Assembly (NCBI GenBank): GCA_902767775.1 | Contig: CACXIP010000017.1 | Location: 1-64,000, forward strand | DNA: 64,000 nucleotides | Direction of reading: 5' to 3' | Source of the DNA: an uncultured Prevotellaceae bacterium | Lineage (GTDB): Bacteria; Bacteroidota; Bacteroidia; Bacteroidales; Bacteroidaceae | Shown here: piece after piece, positions 61,725-64,000 of the stretch | Position numbering within the stretch: position 1 is the first letter of the stretch | Layout of the letters: every line of letters starts with the position of its first letter | Program-made: the position numbers and the translations under genes | Notes under the pieces: generated by a model | Told to the model about the DNA's origin: nothing | Databases searched by the model: none | The model's input: only the letters and a program-made list of their open reading frames with translations

Positions 61725-62357
61725 CTATTCTTCCGTCACTGTAACCACCGTTCCGTCGGGCATCCGTTTGGGATAACTTGTAGGATAAAGGCTGCCGAGG
61801 AATGAGCCCAGCGCACCGTCGCCCATCTGAGCGGCCAACTGACGGGTATATTGTTTGTAAGCCTTGTGGACGCTGTCGGCTTGGGCCTCCAACTGCTTGG
61901 CCCTGATGGTATCAGTCTTTGCCATCTCGGATGCCGCTTTGCGGAAGGTTGCCATCTCGCGGGTATGTTGCTCTGTTGCCCTTTTCCACACCTCAAGGGA
62001 GTCGTTGCCCCTGGTACCCGACGAACTGCTCACCTTTCCGATACGCACATTGATATCACCCGGCTCGGTGACGACCAGCAGACGCTGCACGCCATCGCGA
62101 TAGTGATAGTCCATGATGATCTGCGCCATGTGGCAGGTGTCGGTGGCAAATTCAAACTTCCCATCCTTGATATAGACAGAGTCAACCGCCTCGGCCGAAT
62201 TGTCCTCCAGTGGCACAAGGAAAATTTGCTTGCCGTTAAGCCGGCTGTCATCCACCATACCGTGGATACGGCATGAGCCATTTTTCTCACCCTGACCGCA
62301 TGCCATTAAGACAGCAATGGTCAGCAGGGTCAATACCCCATAAAAAATCCGTTTCAT
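61725..62357 (-). CDS. DUF4369-like lipoprotein
   Basis: A 210-residue lipoprotein (MKRIFYGVLTLLTIAVLMAC, Cys20). The first half fits the DUF4369 beta domain often fused to thioredoxin-like enzymes (CRIHGMVDDSRLNGKQIFLV, AEAVDSVYIKDGKFEF, GVQRLLVVTEPGDINVRIG). The second half is a charged helical segment. No thioredoxin domain or CxxC follows, so this is the binding half alone. It is the third gene of the CxxCH/DUF6057 run and probably belongs to the same complex. Confidence 0.7.
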   Translation of the reverse strand: MKRIFYGVLTLLTIAVLMACGQGEKNGSCRIHGMVDDSRLNGKQIFLVPLEDNSAEAVDSVYIKDGKFEFATDTCHMAQIIMDYHYRDGVQRLLVVTEPGDINVRIGKVSSSSGTRGNDSLEVWKRATEQHTREMATFRKAASEMAKTDTIRAKQLEAQADSVHKAYKQYTRQLAAQMGDGALGSFLGSLYPTSYPKRMPDGTVVTVTEE

Positions 62358-62366
62358 CGTCTTTCT

Positions 62367-63833
62367 TTATCTTATTTTTACTTGTTTTCTCTCTTCCGAT
62401 GACACCTGGCGCTGCATCTCCCTTATGTCCACATTGACCTTGGTTTTGGTGAAGTCTGGCACATTATAGGCATCAAACATACTGGCATAATAGCGGCGTG
62501 GAGCACGCTGTGGGAGCAAGAACGGTTTGCTCACCCTTCCCTCGTCATCGATACAAGCCAGATAAAGTTTGGTGTAGGCTCCATCCTCCCGCTTCGACGA
62601 AAAGACGAACCACCGGCTGCCCGATGCCCAGTTGTGGTAGCTCTCGCTGTAATTGCTGTTAACTTCGGTGAGACATCTCGTCTCACGTGTCCCAAGGTCC
62701 ATCAGCCAAAGGTCGGCATCACGCTGTGCCACTGGGAAATTGCTTCTGCCCGACACGCAATACATCAGCCACCTGCCATCGTAGGAGGGTCTGGCCAGCG
62801 TATAACTTCTGTCTGTCTGAGGTCCGTTGAGCAGGGTGTCAGCCTCTGTTCCGAAAGTGCCTGTGGCGGCATCGAAAGGCAAAGCCACCAATGAGCATTT
62901 CACTTTCAGGTATTCAGCAGGCACATTGCATGGTTTCGACGAACTGTAGTAGAGCGTCTTGCCATCGCTCGAGAATGCAGGAAAAATCTCCAAATCATCG
63001 GTCTGCAGTTGCGGTGAAAGAAGCAGTTCGTTGCTCCGCACATCAAGCACCACCACATCACTGAAACGATGATAGACTTCGAGGTTGCTCTTTGCCCCCG
63101 TGAAAAAGCTCTGATGTACAGTGTTCACCGCATAGGCACAATAATTGCCTGAAGGATGCCAGTAGGCATAGCTCCCCGCCGCCTTGGTAGAGTCGGTCTT
63201 GGTGTTGAGCCACGACTGTTTTCCGTCTATCTGCACCATGGTGCCACCACCCTCGCCACGGATTTGCATTGTCAGCCATCGTGGGTCGGTGCGGTTGGGC
63301 GTATGGCAGTTGAAGCAACGCCCTGGCAGGGCTGTCTCCTGAACGATAGGACTCTCATCGAAGGTATGGATATCTCGCTGGTAGATGCCTATATTACCTC
63401 CTATCTCGTAGCCTGGCGGTATGCGGCGGTATGTGAGTCCGTAATCTTCCAGGGGATAAGAGCTCACCTCGACAGTGAAGTCGCGGTATTGCGTCCAAGC
63501 GCCATCCGTCCTCGCACAAACGGTGAAGGTGAGTTGGCCACCCACATTCTTCCGGGTGAGGGCATGCCACTCGTCGATATCGAAGTCCGCCCACTCGCCA
63601 TTGACATGCATCTCGCCGCCACGGCTTCCCTTCACCACCACATCCATACGGTCGAAACGGGTGTCGCCCATATTGAAATTGAGCGGTGCGATGCCTGCCG
63701 GTATTGTCACCCCCACATAGTCGGGATAGATGACGGGCTGTTTGTCGGTCAGCTGTGGGTTCTTAGGTGTGTTGGAGCAAGCCGTCAAGAGGCACAGCAG
63801 CAAAGTGAGAATCAGCTCTTCATGTCTTTTCAT
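62367..63833 (-). CDS. Lipoprotein with CxxCH motif and PD40/TolB-type propeller, copy 3
   Basis: A 488-residue paralogue (lipobox LTAC, Cys19). It has PDYVGVTIPAGIAPLNF, a beta domain, CFNCH (Cys173, Cys176, His177) and propeller blades (FSSDGKTLYYSSSK, RPSYDGRWLMYCVSGR, YHNWASGSRWFVFSSKREDG). In the beta domain it resembles copy 2 (TQYRDFTV, YGLTYRRIPPGYE) more closely than copy 1. It starts 1 bp after the stop of the partial membrane protein at the window edge. Confidence 0.75.
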   Translation of the reverse strand: MKRHEELILTLLLCLLTACSNTPKNPQLTDKQPVIYPDYVGVTIPAGIAPLNFNMGDTRFDRMDVVVKGSRGGEMHVNGEWADFDIDEWHALTRKNVGGQLTFTVCARTDGAWTQYRDFTVEVSSYPLEDYGLTYRRIPPGYEIGGNIGIYQRDIHTFDESPIVQETALPGRCFNCHTPNRTDPRWLTMQIRGEGGGTMVQIDGKQSWLNTKTDSTKAAGSYAYWHPSGNYCAYAVNTVHQSFFTGAKSNLEVYHRFSDVVVLDVRSNELLLSPQLQTDDLEIFPAFSSDGKTLYYSSSKPCNVPAEYLKVKCSLVALPFDAATGTFGTEADTLLNGPQTDRSYTLARPSYDGRWLMYCVSGRSNFPVAQRDADLWLMDLGTRETRCLTEVNSNYSESYHNWASGSRWFVFSSKREDGAYTKLYLACIDDEGRVSKPFLLPQRAPRRYYASMFDAYNVPDFTKTKVNVDIREMQRQVSSEERKQVKIR

Positions 63834-63834
63834 A

Positions 63835-64000
63835 TCAGTTTCCTCCCATCATTTTTCTCACATACTGTCCATAGGGTGATGCCTTGTCGGCACCTTGCGA
63901 CTGTATGCATTTCACGGCATCCTGATACCCACGGGGCATATACTGATAGCCACCATACTGCTGCACCCAGGACATATACTGCATGAACTCCTGAACCTTT
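63835..64000 (-). CDS. DUF6057-like membrane protein, copy 3 (C-terminal end only)
   Basis: The frame is open from the window edge for 54 codons to the TGA at 63837-63835 and ends YVRKMMGGN. The stretch YMSWVQQYGGYQYMPRGYQD lines up with VMQWTQQHGSFEGMPWSIEP near the C-terminus of copy 2 (shared W-QQ and MP). The neighbouring gene order (membrane protein, then CxxCH lipoprotein) also fits. Identification is tentative because only the tail is visible. Confidence 0.55.
   Translation of the reverse strand, partial: KVQEFMQYMSWVQQYGGYQYMPRGYQDAVKCIQSQGADKASPYGQYVRKMMGGN

Noticed and set aside
60765-61805. 346-codon frame antisense to the DUF6057-like copy 2
   Set aside because: Rich in Gln and His, antisense to a gene with a clear membrane pattern and gene context.

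Overview
The window looks like chromosomal DNA of a Bacteroidales bacterium, most probably Prevotella or a close relative. Four things point there. Promoters fit the Bacteroidetes consensus TTTG-N19-TAnnTTTG (infC, thrS, DUF3822 and deacetylase genes). Complex I lacks NuoEFG and has fused NuoC-NuoD. DUF3822 sits next to rsmD. TonB-dependent, CotH and type-IX-secretion-like secreted proteins are present. No tRNA, rRNA, CRISPR array or insertion sequence was seen.

Layout. 1-2312: the start of a serpin lipoprotein gene (minus), then an ECF sigma factor coupled to a membrane-spanning putative anti-sigma protein. 2350-6839: infC-rpmI-rplT, nadE and thrS (all minus). 7035-17660: an operon under a cobalamin riboswitch, encoding a TonB-dependent receptor, two secreted proteins, exported CbiK, a membrane-anchored CobN-like chelatase and three HmuT/U/V-like membrane proteins. 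18054-28161: nuoA-B-CD-H-I-J-K-L-M-N. 28382-37522: a BadF-type kinase, a large MscS channel, a Sel1 protein, DUF3822-rsmD, a TPR protein and dnaG. 37754-45344: a porin, an Na+/solute symporter, a deacetylase/GT2/GT39 set that resembles lipid A glycosylation genes, and aminopeptidase C. 45521-52949: dxs-trkA-trkH-manA and a CotH protein. 53049-55356: an ATPase plus DUF4435 (TOPRIM-like) pair and a small protein. 55380-64000: a cluster of paired membrane proteins (DUF6057-like) and lipoproteins that join one CxxCH haem-c-like motif to a PD40/TolB-type propeller. This cluster holds three complete lipoproteins, two complete membrane proteins and the tail of a third.

The most interesting systems are three. 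(1) The B12-controlled operon has both chelatase-type proteins apparently exported and sitting beside an ExbB-like motor, which suggests corrinoid or metal handling in the periplasm. (2) The repeated DUF6057 + CxxCH/PD40 modules. (3) The ATPase-DUF4435 pair, which resembles the two-gene logic of PARIS. In addition, 9-bp minisatellites begin exactly at the stop codons of nadE and the BadF-type kinase, and another one forms the C-terminal tail of RsmD.

Functions come from reading motifs and gene order only. No database search was run.
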